NCBI RefSeq assembly: GCF_015074785.1
Contig: NZ_CP042464.1
Location: forward strand, 372,001 to 436,000
Origin: Segatella copri
Lineage (GTDB): Bacteria > Bacteroidota > Bacteroidia > Bacteroidales > Bacteroidaceae
Reading direction: 5' to 3'
DNA: 64,000 nt
The first letter of the stretch is position 1, and each line of letters starts with the position of its first letter. Below the pieces are notes generated by a model. The model was not told the DNA's origin. It saw nothing but the letters and a program-made list of their open reading frames with translations, and ran no database searches. Shown piece by piece: positions 25,314-33,175 of the stretch. The position numbers and the translations under genes are program-made.

Positions 25314-26486
25314 ATGACTACATTTCAAGACAAAGTGAAAGCACTTCGCGCTCATCATGAGGAACTGCTGAGCCGTAAGAATGAACCGGTAGAGTGGGGA
25401 AATGGTATCTATGAAAAGTATAAGAACCCAATCCTTACTGCAGAACATACACCATTGGAGTGGCGTTACGACTTCGATGAGAAGAGTAATCCGTATCTCA
25501 TGCAGCGCATCATGATGAATGCTACGCTCAATTCGGGTGCCATCAAGTGGAATGGTAAGTATCTCCTCGTTGTTCGTGTTGAGGGTGCTGACCGCAAGAG
25601 TTTCTTTGCCGTAGCAGAGAGTCCTAATGGTGTTGACAACTTCCGTTTCTGGGATGAGCCTATCACCATGCCGGAGGATGTTGTTCCTGCTACCAACATC
25701 TATGATATGCGACTCACAGCTCATGAGGATGGTTATATCTATGGCGTGTTCTGTGCAGAGCGTCATGATGATGATCAGCCTGGAGACCTCAGTGCTGCTA
25801 CTGCTACTGCAGCCATCGCCCGTACCAAGGACCTGGTAAACTGGGAACGCCTTCCTGACTTGAAGACCAAGAGCCAGCAGCGCAATGTGGTTCTCCATCC
25901 GGAGTTTGCTGATGGCAAGTATGCTTTCTATACCCGTCCACAGGATGGTTTCATCGATACAGGTTCTGGTGGTGGTATCGGTTGGGCTCTTGTTGATGAT
26001 ATCACTCATGCCGAAATCAAGGAAGAGAAGATCATCAATGCCCGTCACTATCACACCATCCAGGAGGTGAAGAACGGTGAGGGTCCTCATCCTATCAAGA
26101 CTGATAAGGGCTGGTTGCATCTGGCTCATGGTGTTCGTGGCTGTGCCAGCGGTCTCCGCTATGTGCTCTATATGTACATGACTTCTCTTGAGGATCCTAC
26201 AAAGGTGATTGCAGAACCAGGTGGATATCTCCTCGTACCGGAAGGTCCTGAGTATATCGGTGATGTAATGAACGTAGTCTTTGCCAATGGTTGGATTGCA
26301 GATGAGGATGGCAAGGTATTCATCTACTATGCTTCTTCTGATACCCGCATGCATGTGGCAACTTCTACCATCGACCGATTGGTAGACTACTGCATGAATA
26401 CACCAAAGGATGATTATCGTACTCAGTTCTCAGTAGAGAAGATCAAGGCTTTGGTAGCAAAAAATAAACAGACTTTAAGTAAATAA
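25314..26486 (+). CDS. GH130 4-O-beta-D-mannosyl-D-glucose phosphorylase
   Basis: A 390-residue cytoplasmic enzyme without signal peptide. It is predicted to phosphorolyse Man-beta-1,4-Glc to mannose-1-phosphate and glucose. The catalytic acid of GH130 is visible as D131 in NIYDMRL, the same residue number as in the B. fragilis enzyme, and the family motifs HEDGYIYG and ERHDDDQPGDLS follow. A five-bladed beta-propeller is expected for the family. The adjacent AGE epimerase supplies mannosylglucose from mannobiose, which favours the GH130_1 type over direct mannobiose phosphorylases. A hairpin terminator (26508-26565) follows. Confidence 0.93.
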   Translation: MTTFQDKVKALRAHHEELLSRKNEPVEWGNGIYEKYKNPILTAEHTPLEWRYDFDEKSNPYLMQRIMMNATLNSGAIKWNGKYLLVVRVEGADRKSFFAVAESPNGVDNFRFWDEPITMPEDVVPATNIYDMRLTAHEDGYIYGVFCAERHDDDQPGDLSAATATAAIARTKDLVNWERLPDLKTKSQQRNVVLHPEFADGKYAFYTRPQDGFIDTGSGGGIGWALVDDITHAEIKEEKIINARHYHTIQEVKNGEGPHPIKTDKGWLHLAHGVRGCASGLRYVLYMYMTSLEDPTKVIAEPGGYLLVPEGPEYIGDVMNVVFANGWIADEDGKVFIYYASSDTRMHVATSTIDRLVDYCMNTPKDDYRTQFSVEKIKALVAKNKQTLSK

Positions 26487-26507
26487 GTTTCAGGTATTAA
26501 GATTGTA

Positions 26508-26565
26508 GGGATTCGTACTCCTCATCCGTATTATCAGATATAGATGGGGAGCGAATCCCTTTTTT
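26508..26565 (+). terminator. Terminator/attenuator after the GH130 gene
   Basis: Stem GGGATTCG (26508-26515) with CGAATCCC (26552-26559), partially extended inward, then TTTTTT. The downstream symporter gene has no clear promoter, so partial read-through is likely. Confidence 0.7.
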
Positions 26566-26608
26566 AGTAATTTATAAATTATTCATTGTAAATTGTCAAT
26601 TAAAAACA

Positions 26609-27952
26609 ATGGCTCGTTTAAAAGAAAAAATAGCTTATGCATTGGGTGATGCCGCTGCGGGTGGTATTGTATGGAAGGTGATGTCTATCGCTTTTCCTCT
26701 GTTTTTTACAAATGTCTTCGGACTCTCGTTTGCGGATGCGGCAGTACTGATGCTCGTAGCCCGCATGTTCGATGTGGTTACTGACCCGCTGATGGGCTCG
26801 CTTGCCGACCGTACCCAGAGCCGTTTCGGTACCTACCGTCCTTGGCTCATCTATGGTGCCATTCCTTTCGGATTGATATTTGCCCTCTTGCTCTACACGC
26901 CAGACTTCGGTCCTGTGGGCAAGCGAATCTATGCTTACGCCCTCTATCTGCTGATGATGGCGGTATATACCATGGTGAATGTGCCTTACGGCTCATTGCT
27001 CGGTGTGATGACCGAGGATGATGATGAGAAGAACCAGTTCTCTTCTTTCCGTATGGTGGGTGCTTATGCCATGGGATTCGTCACCCTGCTTTCTTTCCCT
27101 TATCTCCAGAAGATGGTAGGTGGAACAGCCGCACATCAGTATGCTGTCATTGGTGCCGTGCTCGGTATTATTGCAGCTGTGATGACATTGGCTTGCGGAC
27201 TCCTTACCAAGGAACGTCTGAAGCCGAAACGCGCAGAGAAGTTCTCTTTCCAGCAGTTTGCCGACCTCGTTCACAACAAGGCTTGGCTCTATATGACAGC
27301 CATCGCCGTGTGTACCAACTTCTTCAACGGATTCCGCTATGCCGTAGCTGGCTATATGTTTGATTACTGTCTGCATGGCAATGTAACCATCGAGGGATTG
27401 ATTATTAACTATACCGTTTTCATGGCATTCGGTGAAGTAACCTGTATGATTTTCGGTGGTGTATCTCCTTGGTTCACCCGTCTGGTAGGCAGCAAGCGCA
27501 TGGCATTCTTCTGGGCTGCAGCGCTCTGTCTGGTTCTCTCGGTTGTCTTCTTCTTCATCCCGATGGATCCATCGTATATCTGGGTGATGATAGCCATCGT
27601 TATCCTTACCTCTATGGGTATCGGTATCTATTCGCCATTGATGTGGTCAATGTATGCCGATGTAGCCGACTACCATACCGAGCATTTCGGAACATCAGCT
27701 ACAGGTCTTATCTTCTCTTCCGGTACGATGAGCCAGAAGTTTGGTACAGCCATTTCCGGTTCTCTCATCGCCCTCTTCCTGGGCTGGGCAGGTGCCAACA
27801 TGATAACAGATAAGATGGGTAATACGATGATCGACCCAGCCAGTGTCACCGACTCTGTGCTTACGATGGTATGGTCATTGTTCTCACTGTTCCCAGCCGT
27901 CATCGCCTTCCTGCTGATGGTGCTTGCCTGGAAGTTCCCTATCCGCAAATAA
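26609..27952 (+). CDS. GPH-type glycoside/cation symporter (MFS fold)
   Basis: A 447-residue inner-membrane transporter with about 12 hydrophobic segments. N-terminal features of the glycoside-pentoside-hexuronide:cation symporter family are clear: YALGDAAAG, then DVVTDPLMGSLADRT and RFGTYRPWL. It is expected to carry mannobiose or a related disaccharide from periplasm to cytoplasm with H+ or Na+. It lies between the phosphorylase and the epimerase, as in the B. fragilis mannan cluster. Substrate is inferred from context. Confidence 0.88.
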   Translation: MARLKEKIAYALGDAAAGGIVWKVMSIAFPLFFTNVFGLSFADAAVLMLVARMFDVVTDPLMGSLADRTQSRFGTYRPWLIYGAIPFGLIFALLLYTPDFGPVGKRIYAYALYLLMMAVYTMVNVPYGSLLGVMTEDDDEKNQFSSFRMVGAYAMGFVTLLSFPYLQKMVGGTAAHQYAVIGAVLGIIAAVMTLACGLLTKERLKPKRAEKFSFQQFADLVHNKAWLYMTAIAVCTNFFNGFRYAVAGYMFDYCLHGNVTIEGLIINYTVFMAFGEVTCMIFGGVSPWFTRLVGSKRMAFFWAAALCLVLSVVFFFIPMDPSYIWVMIAIVILTSMGIGIYSPLMWSMYADVADYHTEHFGTSATGLIFSSGTMSQKFGTAISGSLIALFLGWAGANMITDKMGNTMIDPASVTDSVLTMVWSLFSLFPAVIAFLLMVLAWKFPIRK

Positions 27953-27993
27953 TTGTTTTAACATAACTAATAATCACTATTAAGAAAAGAAAA

Positions 27994-29175
27994 ATGGAAA
28001 ATCTTAAAGAAACGATGCGGGATGTTCTGGAGAACAACATCCTCAGCTATTGGCTAACGAAAGTGAAAGATGAAGAAAACGGTGGCTTTTATGGACGTGT
28101 AGATGGTAACGACCAGGTACATCCTGAAGCCGAGAAGGGTGCGGTGATGAATGCCCGAATCCTCTGGGCGTTTTCTGCTGCCTATCGTGTCTTGAAGAAG
28201 CCGGAGTATCTTGAGGCTGCCACCCGTGCCAAGGATTATGTGCGCGATTATTTCCTCGACAGGGAATATGGCGGCATCTACTGGAGTGTTGACTATCAGG
28301 GTAATCCGCTCGATACCAAGAAGCAGACTTACGCCATCGGCTTTGCCATCTATGGTTTCTCGGAGTATGCCCGTGCAACAGGTGACAAGGAGGCGTTGGA
28401 TATCGCCATCTCCCTGTATCATGACATAGAGAAGCATGCCTTTGATGCCAAGAACAACGGATATATCGAGGCATTGACCCGTGAGTGGAATCCGATTGCA
28501 GACATGCGTCTCTCTGATAAGGATGAAAATGGTTCCCGTACGATGAATACCCATCTGCATATCATCGAGCCATATACCAATCTTTATCGTGTATGGAAGA
28601 CTCCGGAACTGGAGAAGAGCATCCGCAATCTGCTCGACATCTTCACCGATAAGCTTCTGAACACAGAGACTTATCATCTCGACCTCTTCTTCAATGACGA
28701 GTGGGAGGGCAAGCGCAACATCGAGAGCTATGGTCATGATATTGAGGCGTCCTGGCTGCTCCACGAAACTGCGCTGGTTTTGGACGATAAGATATTGCTC
28801 CATAAGATAGAGCGCATCATCCGTCGTATAGCCGATGCTGCGGATGAAGGCTTACGTCCGGACGGCAGTATGGTTTATGAGCATTGGAAAGATGGAGATA
28901 AGTATGATCTCCAGCGCCAGTGGTGGGTGCAGTGCGAGAACATCATCGGCCATATCGACCTCTATCAGTATTTCCGCACCGAAGAACATCTCCAGACTGC
29001 CATCGCCTGCTGGAACTATGTAGCCAAGAATCTGCTGGATGCCAAGAACGGTGAGTGGCACTGGGCTATCCTGGAAGATGGTACGGTGAACAAGGAGGAT
29101 GATAAGGCGGGTTTTTGGAAATGTCCTTACCACAACTCCCGCATGTGTCTTGAACTCATCGAACGTGACTATTAA
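27994..29175 (+). CDS. AGE-family 2-epimerase (cellobiose/mannobiose 2-epimerase)
   Basis: A 393-residue cytoplasmic enzyme of the N-acylglucosamine 2-epimerase superfamily. It should convert beta-1,4-mannobiose to Man-Glc, the substrate of the GH130 enzyme two genes upstream. Conserved pieces of cellobiose 2-epimerases are seen: ENGGFYGRVD (28-37), NARILWAFSAAYR (53-65), TMNTHLHIIEPY (183-194), the catalytic-type His248 in SYGHDIEASWL and His380 near the end in CPYHNSRMCLE. Helical (alpha/alpha)6 barrel, normal length. It ends the rightward mannan gene set and is followed by a strong terminator. Confidence 0.92.
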   Translation: MENLKETMRDVLENNILSYWLTKVKDEENGGFYGRVDGNDQVHPEAEKGAVMNARILWAFSAAYRVLKKPEYLEAATRAKDYVRDYFLDREYGGIYWSVDYQGNPLDTKKQTYAIGFAIYGFSEYARATGDKEALDIAISLYHDIEKHAFDAKNNGYIEALTREWNPIADMRLSDKDENGSRTMNTHLHIIEPYTNLYRVWKTPELEKSIRNLLDIFTDKLLNTETYHLDLFFNDEWEGKRNIESYGHDIEASWLLHETALVLDDKILLHKIERIIRRIADAADEGLRPDGSMVYEHWKDGDKYDLQRQWWVQCENIIGHIDLYQYFRTEEHLQTAIACWNYVAKNLLDAKNGEWHWAILEDGTVNKEDDKAGFWKCPYHNSRMCLELIERDY

Positions 29176-29210
29176 AATACAGTTCCCCTGCAAGGCAGGA
29201 GTAGAACACA

Positions 29211-29250
29211 AAAATCCAAGCAAATCATATATTTGCTTGGATTTTTTTGT
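29211..29250 (+). terminator. Terminator after the epimerase gene
   Basis: A perfect 15-bp stem (29211-29225 with 29231-29245) around CATAT, followed by TTTT. Confidence 0.8.
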
Positions 29251-29277
29251 TTATCCCGATTTTTTATTGTACTTTTG
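29246..29277 (+). promoter_or_regulatory. Promoter of the deoxynucleoside kinase pair
   Basis: TTTG (29246-29249), a 20-bp spacer, then TACTTTTG (29270-29277). It matches the Bacteroidetes consensus exactly and overlaps the T-run of the preceding terminator. Confidence 0.7.
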
Positions 29278-29338
29278 CAGCCAATGCGGCGCCAGCCCCA
29301 TTATTCATTATTAAATTGTAAATTATTCGTATTAATAA

Positions 29339-29956
29339 ATGTATATAGCAATAGCAGGAAATATCGGTAGTGGAAAGACAACACTCACCAAGATGCTTTC
29401 TAAACATTATGGATGGAAACAGTACTTGGAGCCCGTGGCTGAAAACCCCTATATCGATGACTATTACAAGGATATCTCGCGATGGGCTCTCAATATGGAG
29501 GTGTTCTATCTGAAGCAGCGATTCAAGAATCTGCTGGAAATCCAACACAGTAAAGAGACGGTCATCCAGGACCGCACCATCTTTGAAGGTGTCTATGTCT
29601 TTGCGGCCAACAACCGGAAGATGGGCAACATGGACCAGCGCGACTACGAGACTTATATGGAGCTCTTCGAGTCGATGATGGAAGTGGTGGAGATGCCTGA
29701 ACTGATGATATATCTCCGTTCTTCAGTTCCTCATCTCGTGAAGAATATCCAGAAGCGCGGCCGTGATTATGAGCAGAAGATGCCTTTGGATTATCTGGAA
29801 GGTATCAACAAGCTTTACGAAGATTTCATCATGAACAAGTATAAGGGCAAGGTGCTCATCGTAGAAGTTGATAATCTCGATTTCGAGCACAATCCCAAGC
29901 AGTTTGGTGAAATCATAGATAAGATAGATGCCAAGCTCTTCGGGCTGTTCTCTTAA
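29339..29956 (+). CDS. Deoxynucleoside kinase (dNK/dGK-dAK type), first copy
   Basis: A 205-residue cytoplasmic salvage kinase that phosphorylates deoxynucleosides to monophosphates. The P-loop is GNIGSGKTT (7-15) at the very N-terminus. The base/sugar-binding EP motif (YLEPVAENPY), the catalytic-type QDRTIFEG segment and the LID-like RGRDYEQ arginine motif follow in order. Base preference cannot be read from sequence. The second copy starts 26 bp downstream and is clearly paralogous, so a tandem duplication or a two-subunit enzyme is possible. Confidence 0.9.
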   Translation: MYIAIAGNIGSGKTTLTKMLSKHYGWKQYLEPVAENPYIDDYYKDISRWALNMEVFYLKQRFKNLLEIQHSKETVIQDRTIFEGVYVFAANNRKMGNMDQRDYETYMELFESMMEVVEMPELMIYLRSSVPHLVKNIQKRGRDYEQKMPLDYLEGINKLYEDFIMNKYKGKVLIVEVDNLDFEHNPKQFGEIIDKIDAKLFGLFS

Positions 29957-29982
29957 AGGTAAAAAAGTAAAAAGGTAAAAAA
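29957..29982 (+). repeat. GGTAAAAA-type simple repeat between the two kinases
   Basis: The whole 26-bp gap is AGGTAAAAAAGTAAAAAGGT-like sequence. The same words follow the second kinase gene (30610-30651), AGGTAAAAAGGTAAAAGGGT and so on, so the pair is embedded in a simple-sequence repeat that can change length. Confidence 0.7.
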
Positions 29983-30609
29983 ATGCATATAGCAATAGCA
30001 GGAAATATAGGTAGCGGCAAGACAACATTAACCAAGATGCTTGCCAAGAGATATGGCTGGAAAGCTAATTTCGAGCCGGTAGATAATAATCCATATCTGG
30101 CTGATTATTACAAGGATATGGAACGTTGGTCGTTTAATCTTCAGATTTACTTCCTGAACAAGCGATTCCATGATGTTGTGGAGATTTCCCGTTCAGAGCA
30201 GACCATAGTACAGGATAGAACCATCTTCGAGGATGCGCGTATCTTTGCGCCTAATCTTCATGATATCGGTATGATGAGCGACAGGGATTTCAAGAACTAT
30301 ACCGATCTCTTCGATCTGATGATCAGTCTGGTAAAACTCCCAGACCTGATGATATATATCAAGAGCAGCATTCCTACGCTCGTAAAGCATATCGAGAAGC
30401 GTGGCCGCGATTTCGAGAAGAGCATCCGCATCGATTATCTCCAGGGCTTGAACAAGCGTTATGAGGATTGGATCAAGGATTATAAAGGTCGCCTCATCAT
30501 CATCGATGGTGATAATCTGGAGTTCGGAGAGAATCCGGAAGACTTCCGAAAGGTTACTGACCTGATAGATGCTGAGCTCTTCGGCCTGTTTGCTGAAAAG
30601 GGAGTTTAA
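29983..30609 (+). CDS. Deoxynucleoside kinase, second copy
   Basis: A 208-residue paralogue of the preceding kinase with the same order of motifs: P-loop GNIGSGKTT (7-15), FEPVDNNPYLADYYKDMERW, QDRTIFEDARIFA and the LID RGRDFEKS. The residues after the DRTIFE motif differ (DARIFAPNL against GVYVFAANN), so the two enzymes may prefer different bases or pair as a heterodimer, as some bacterial dAK/dGK enzymes do. It shares the transcript with the first copy and is followed by the long hairpin terminator at 30652. Confidence 0.9.
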   Translation: MHIAIAGNIGSGKTTLTKMLAKRYGWKANFEPVDNNPYLADYYKDMERWSFNLQIYFLNKRFHDVVEISRSEQTIVQDRTIFEDARIFAPNLHDIGMMSDRDFKNYTDLFDLMISLVKLPDLMIYIKSSIPTLVKHIEKRGRDFEKSIRIDYLQGLNKRYEDWIKDYKGRLIIIDGDNLEFGENPEDFRKVTDLIDAELFGLFAEKGV

Positions 30610-30651
30610 AGGTAAAAAGGTAAAAGGGTAAAAAGGTAAAAAAGTAAAAAG

Positions 30652-30702
30652 CGCAACCCCGCTAGGCGTCAAAGGAGGAACGCCTGGCGGGGTTGCGTTT
30701 TA
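30652..30702 (+). terminator. Long hairpin terminator after the kinase pair
   Basis: An 18-bp stem (30652-30669 with 30680-30697, almost perfect), a 10-nt loop and a short T-run. Array B begins directly behind it. Confidence 0.8.
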
Positions 30703-30920
30703 TGGTTGTACAGCTAAAAGGTATATGGTTGTACAACTAAAAGGTTTATAGTTGTACGACTATAGGGTGTATGGTTGTACGACTATAAGGGTTGTAGTTG
30801 TACGATTAAAAGGTGTTGTCACTAGGCTCAGCAGACCTGCTGACTGCAGTCGGCAGAGCTGCTGACTAGGCTCAGCAGGTCTGCTGAGCCTAGGGGCAAC
30901 CTTCGAGAAGCAGTCTCCTT
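30701..30920. repeat. 22/23-bp period array B, left part
   Basis: Five units of exactly 23 bp (starts 30701, 30724, 30747, 30770, 30793) share the palindrome-like word GTTGTACAAC/GTTGTACGAC. They are followed by 22-bp units (starts 30816, 30838, 30860, 30882, 30904) with words such as CAGCAGACCTGCTG. The last unit is cut by the ISAs1 element and continues at 32230. The sequence is non-coding. Confidence 0.85.
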
Positions 30921-30999
30921 CAGGGCAGACGCATTAAATATTTTATTCGTTAACATCTGCGTTGTGCAGTTGTAACTTACTGAATATTAACATTATATA

Positions 31000-31031
31000 T
31001 TTGTATATATGAAATATTTTTTGTACCTTTG
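31000..31031 (+). promoter_or_regulatory. Promoter of the ISAs1 transposase
   Basis: TTTG (31000-31003), 20 bp, TACCTTTG (31024-31031), 33 bp before the start codon. Confidence 0.7.
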
Positions 31032-31063
31032 TAAAGAAATAATTAACAAATAAAAGGTACAAA

Positions 31064-32206
31064 ATGAGCATTATTAAGTTATCTAAACAAATAGCCGACC
31101 CACGAGTTGCGGGTCGAACTGTCCATAAAATGGAACATATCATTTACATTACAATCGCTGCGGTAATTGCAGGAGCTCAATCTTGGAACGAAATTGCAGA
31201 GTTTGGAAAAAGTAAGTTAGACTTCTTCAAAAAGCGTTTGCAGGGGTTGGAGACTATTCCAAGCCATGACACCTTCAATCGTTTCTTTTCTATCTTTGAT
31301 CCAAAAGGATTTGAAGAGATCTTCAGAAACTGGGTTAGAGAAATTGTAGGGGAAGTCAAAGGTGTTGTTGCCATTGATGGCAAGCTTATGCGTGGATCAA
31401 GCAAGTGTGATGCCGAGCACACTATTGGTCAAGCTGACTTCCGCACATGGATCGTATCTGCTTGGTCAGCAGACAACAGCATATCACTTGGGCAAGAGAA
31501 AGTCGGTGAAAAAACAAATGAAATCACGGTCGTTCCCAAGTTGCTTAGTGCTATAGACGTGTCAAATGCCATTGTGACAATAGATGCTATGGGATGCCAA
31601 ACTTCTATAACAGAGAAAATCATAGAAGGCAAGGGGGACTATATTATCGCCTTGAAGGAAAATCAGAAGAAAAGTTACGAATTTGCTAAGGACATGATTT
31701 ACGAGCATGAGTATAGAGGCAATTGTAATGTAGTGACAAAACATTATTCCTTTAATGAGGGACATGGTCGTCAGGAAGAAAGAACCTGCATTGTTGTAAG
31801 CTATGGGGACATAATGCAGAGAATGTTTAAGAACAGGTTTGTTGGGTTAAGGTCTGTTGTCGGGATTACCTCAAGAAGATCTGTTGCGACATCTGGTGAA
31901 ACATCTGAGGAAACAAGATACTATATAACTTCCTTAAGTAATGAAGACCCCGAAAAGATAGCAAGCGCCATTAGGCAACATTGGTCCATAGAAAACAACT
32001 TGCATTGGCAATTGGACATTACTTTCAGAGAAGACGAAAGTAAGAAAGTCAAAAATGCAGCGAGGAACTTCTCTACCATAAGCAAAATGGTCCTCTCCAT
32101 CTTGAAAAATGACAAGACGACCAAGGGAAGTCTCAACCTGAAAAGATTGAAGGCAGGCTGGGATGAAGAGTACCTGTCAAAACTTTTGGAGGGCAGCGCA
32201 ATTTAA
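31064..32206 (+). CDS. ISAs1-family DDE transposase
   Basis: A 380-residue transposase of the ISAs1 family (related to H-repeat-associated proteins). The N-terminal family domain (about 5-95, IADPRVAGRTVHKMEHIIYI) precedes the RNase H-like core. The catalytic residues are D105 in VAIDGKLMRGS, D174 in VTIDAMGCQ and E310 in QHWSIENNLHWQLD. Full length, no frameshift, own promoter and intact element ends suggest it is active or recently was. Confidence 0.95.
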   Translation: MSIIKLSKQIADPRVAGRTVHKMEHIIYITIAAVIAGAQSWNEIAEFGKSKLDFFKKRLQGLETIPSHDTFNRFFSIFDPKGFEEIFRNWVREIVGEVKGVVAIDGKLMRGSSKCDAEHTIGQADFRTWIVSAWSADNSISLGQEKVGEKTNEITVVPKLLSAIDVSNAIVTIDAMGCQTSITEKIIEGKGDYIIALKENQKKSYEFAKDMIYEHEYRGNCNVVTKHYSFNEGHGRQEERTCIVVSYGDIMQRMFKNRFVGLRSVVGITSRRSVATSGETSEETRYYITSLSNEDPEKIASAIRQHWSIENNLHWQLDITFREDESKKVKNAARNFSTISKMVLSILKNDKTTKGSLNLKRLKAGWDEEYLSKLLEGSAI

Positions 32207-32229
32207 TGCGTTTGCCCTGCAGTCTCCTT

Positions 32230-32388
32230 CAACTCGAAAAGCAGTCTCCTAAAACTAAAAGAGACGTCTCTTTGAACCCAAAGAAACGTCTCCTTTCGCT
32301 TATTCAATCATATTCTTTCGCTTATTCAAACATCTGAATACGCTTATTCAATCATCTCCTTCTGCTTATTCAAACATCTGAATTCGCC
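32230..32388. repeat. 22-bp period array B, right part
   Basis: After completion of the split unit (32230-32234), seven units start at 32235 and every 22 bp to 32367. The first three carry GCAGTCTCC, GAGACGTCT and AAACGTCTCC. The last four carry the pair TATTCAATCAT/TATTCAAACATCTGAAT. The word GAGACGTCT is shared with arrays A and C. Confidence 0.85.
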
Positions 32389-32395
32389 AGCAGAA

Positions 32396-32605
32396 CTATC
32401 TCCTTCCTCCGGAAGAGCCGGGAGCTTTATAGAACTTACCTTTCTGGCGGGAGATGAAGATGCCTCCTTGAGCAGAGGCTTTATCTACTTGCTGGCCATT
32501 GAGATTATAGATAATCTCTTTCTCATTCTTCTTATGAAGGGTAGGAGAGGCGATGGTAGTTGTGCCGGAAACAATGGAGAAACGGATGGATTTTTTAGGT
32601 AAAAA
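32396..32605 (-). pseudogene. C-terminal remnant of a secreted protein
   Basis: Read leftward, the frame gives ..IIYNLNGQQV, then GGIFISRQKGKFYKAP and a short SGGRR end before a stop at 32398-32396. This is the C-terminal tail typical of Prevotella secreted proteins (compare VYNLAGQQV in the protein at 8494). Upstream the frame is closed by a TAG and there is no start codon, so only the end of a gene survives next to array B. Confidence 0.6.
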
Positions 32606-32771
32606 TTCCTACTATTCTGTTCCTTTTTGTTATAAAATATGCTTGTTTTCTCTGTTTCTGATCCTCCATTAAGTCTGTCTGTTGACTGATGAAATCAGGC
32701 TGTTTTTTGAGTTTTTTCACTTTGGATGCAAATTAAACCATAAAAAAATGTGCTCTTTCAGAAAAAAGTGT

Positions 32772-32779
32772 TACCTTTG
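32772..32779 (+). promoter_or_regulatory. -7 promoter element of the nuo operon
   Basis: TACCTTTG, 46 bp before the nuoA start. No TTTG at 19-21 bp upstream. Confidence 0.5.
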
Positions 32780-32824
32780 CAACCGCTTAGAAGCATTTAT
32801 ATAAAATAACGTTATAACAAATTT

Positions 32825-33175
32825 ATGAACTTTACACTATTTATCACCGTTTTGCTGACGGCTGTAACACTGGTGGTGGCTGCTTATGTCATCGCGAAGT
32901 TGATCGGTCCTCGTTCATACAATCCGGTAAAGGGTGAACCTTTTGAGTGCGGTATTCCGACACGTGGCAGCTCATGGTTGCCATCACACATCGGCTACTA
33001 CCTCTTCGCCATCCTTTTCCTGATGTTTGACATCGAGACAGTATTGCTTTACCCATGGGCAGTCGTAGTTAAGCAGTTTGGACCTATGGCTCTCGTGAGC
33101 ATCGGGTTCTTCTTGTTGGTATTGGTATTTGGCCTTGCATACGCTTGGCGGAAAGGAGCATTGGAATGGAAGTAA
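32825..33175 (+). CDS. nuoA: NADH-quinone oxidoreductase subunit A
   Basis: A 116-residue membrane subunit of complex I with three hydrophobic helices (about 1-27, 57-80, 85-108). The loop FECGIPTRGSSWLPSHIGYY between helices 1 and 2 is the conserved NuoA loop at the quinone-site entrance, and FLMFDIETVLLYPW is the family signature. It is the first gene of a ten-gene operon. Its end overlaps nuoB by 10 bp. Confidence 0.95.
   Translation: MNFTLFITVLLTAVTLVVAAYVIAKLIGPRSYNPVKGEPFECGIPTRGSSWLPSHIGYYLFAILFLMFDIETVLLYPWAVVVKQFGPMALVSIGFFLLVLVFGLAYAWRKGALEWK

Larger units (their letters stand above)
30921..32219 (+). mobile_element. ISAs1-family insertion sequence inserted in array B
   Basis: A 1299-bp element with 19-bp terminal inverted repeats starting CAGGGCA (30921-30939 and 32201-32219, one mismatch). 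It is flanked by a 10-bp target duplication CAGTCTCCTT (30911-30920 and 32220-32229). Removing the element plus one target copy (1309 bp) restores the 22-bp phase of the host array exactly, which fixes the borders. Confidence 0.92.

Noticed and set aside
24870..26354. 494-codon leftward frame
   Set aside because: Antisense shadow of the GH26 and GH130 genes; no family features.
30911..32229. 12-bp target duplication of the ISAs1 element (30910-30921 / 32219-32230)
   Set aside because: The match is 12 bp, but extending the inverted repeats by one base (CAGGGCA ends) gives a 10-bp duplication, which suits the family better.
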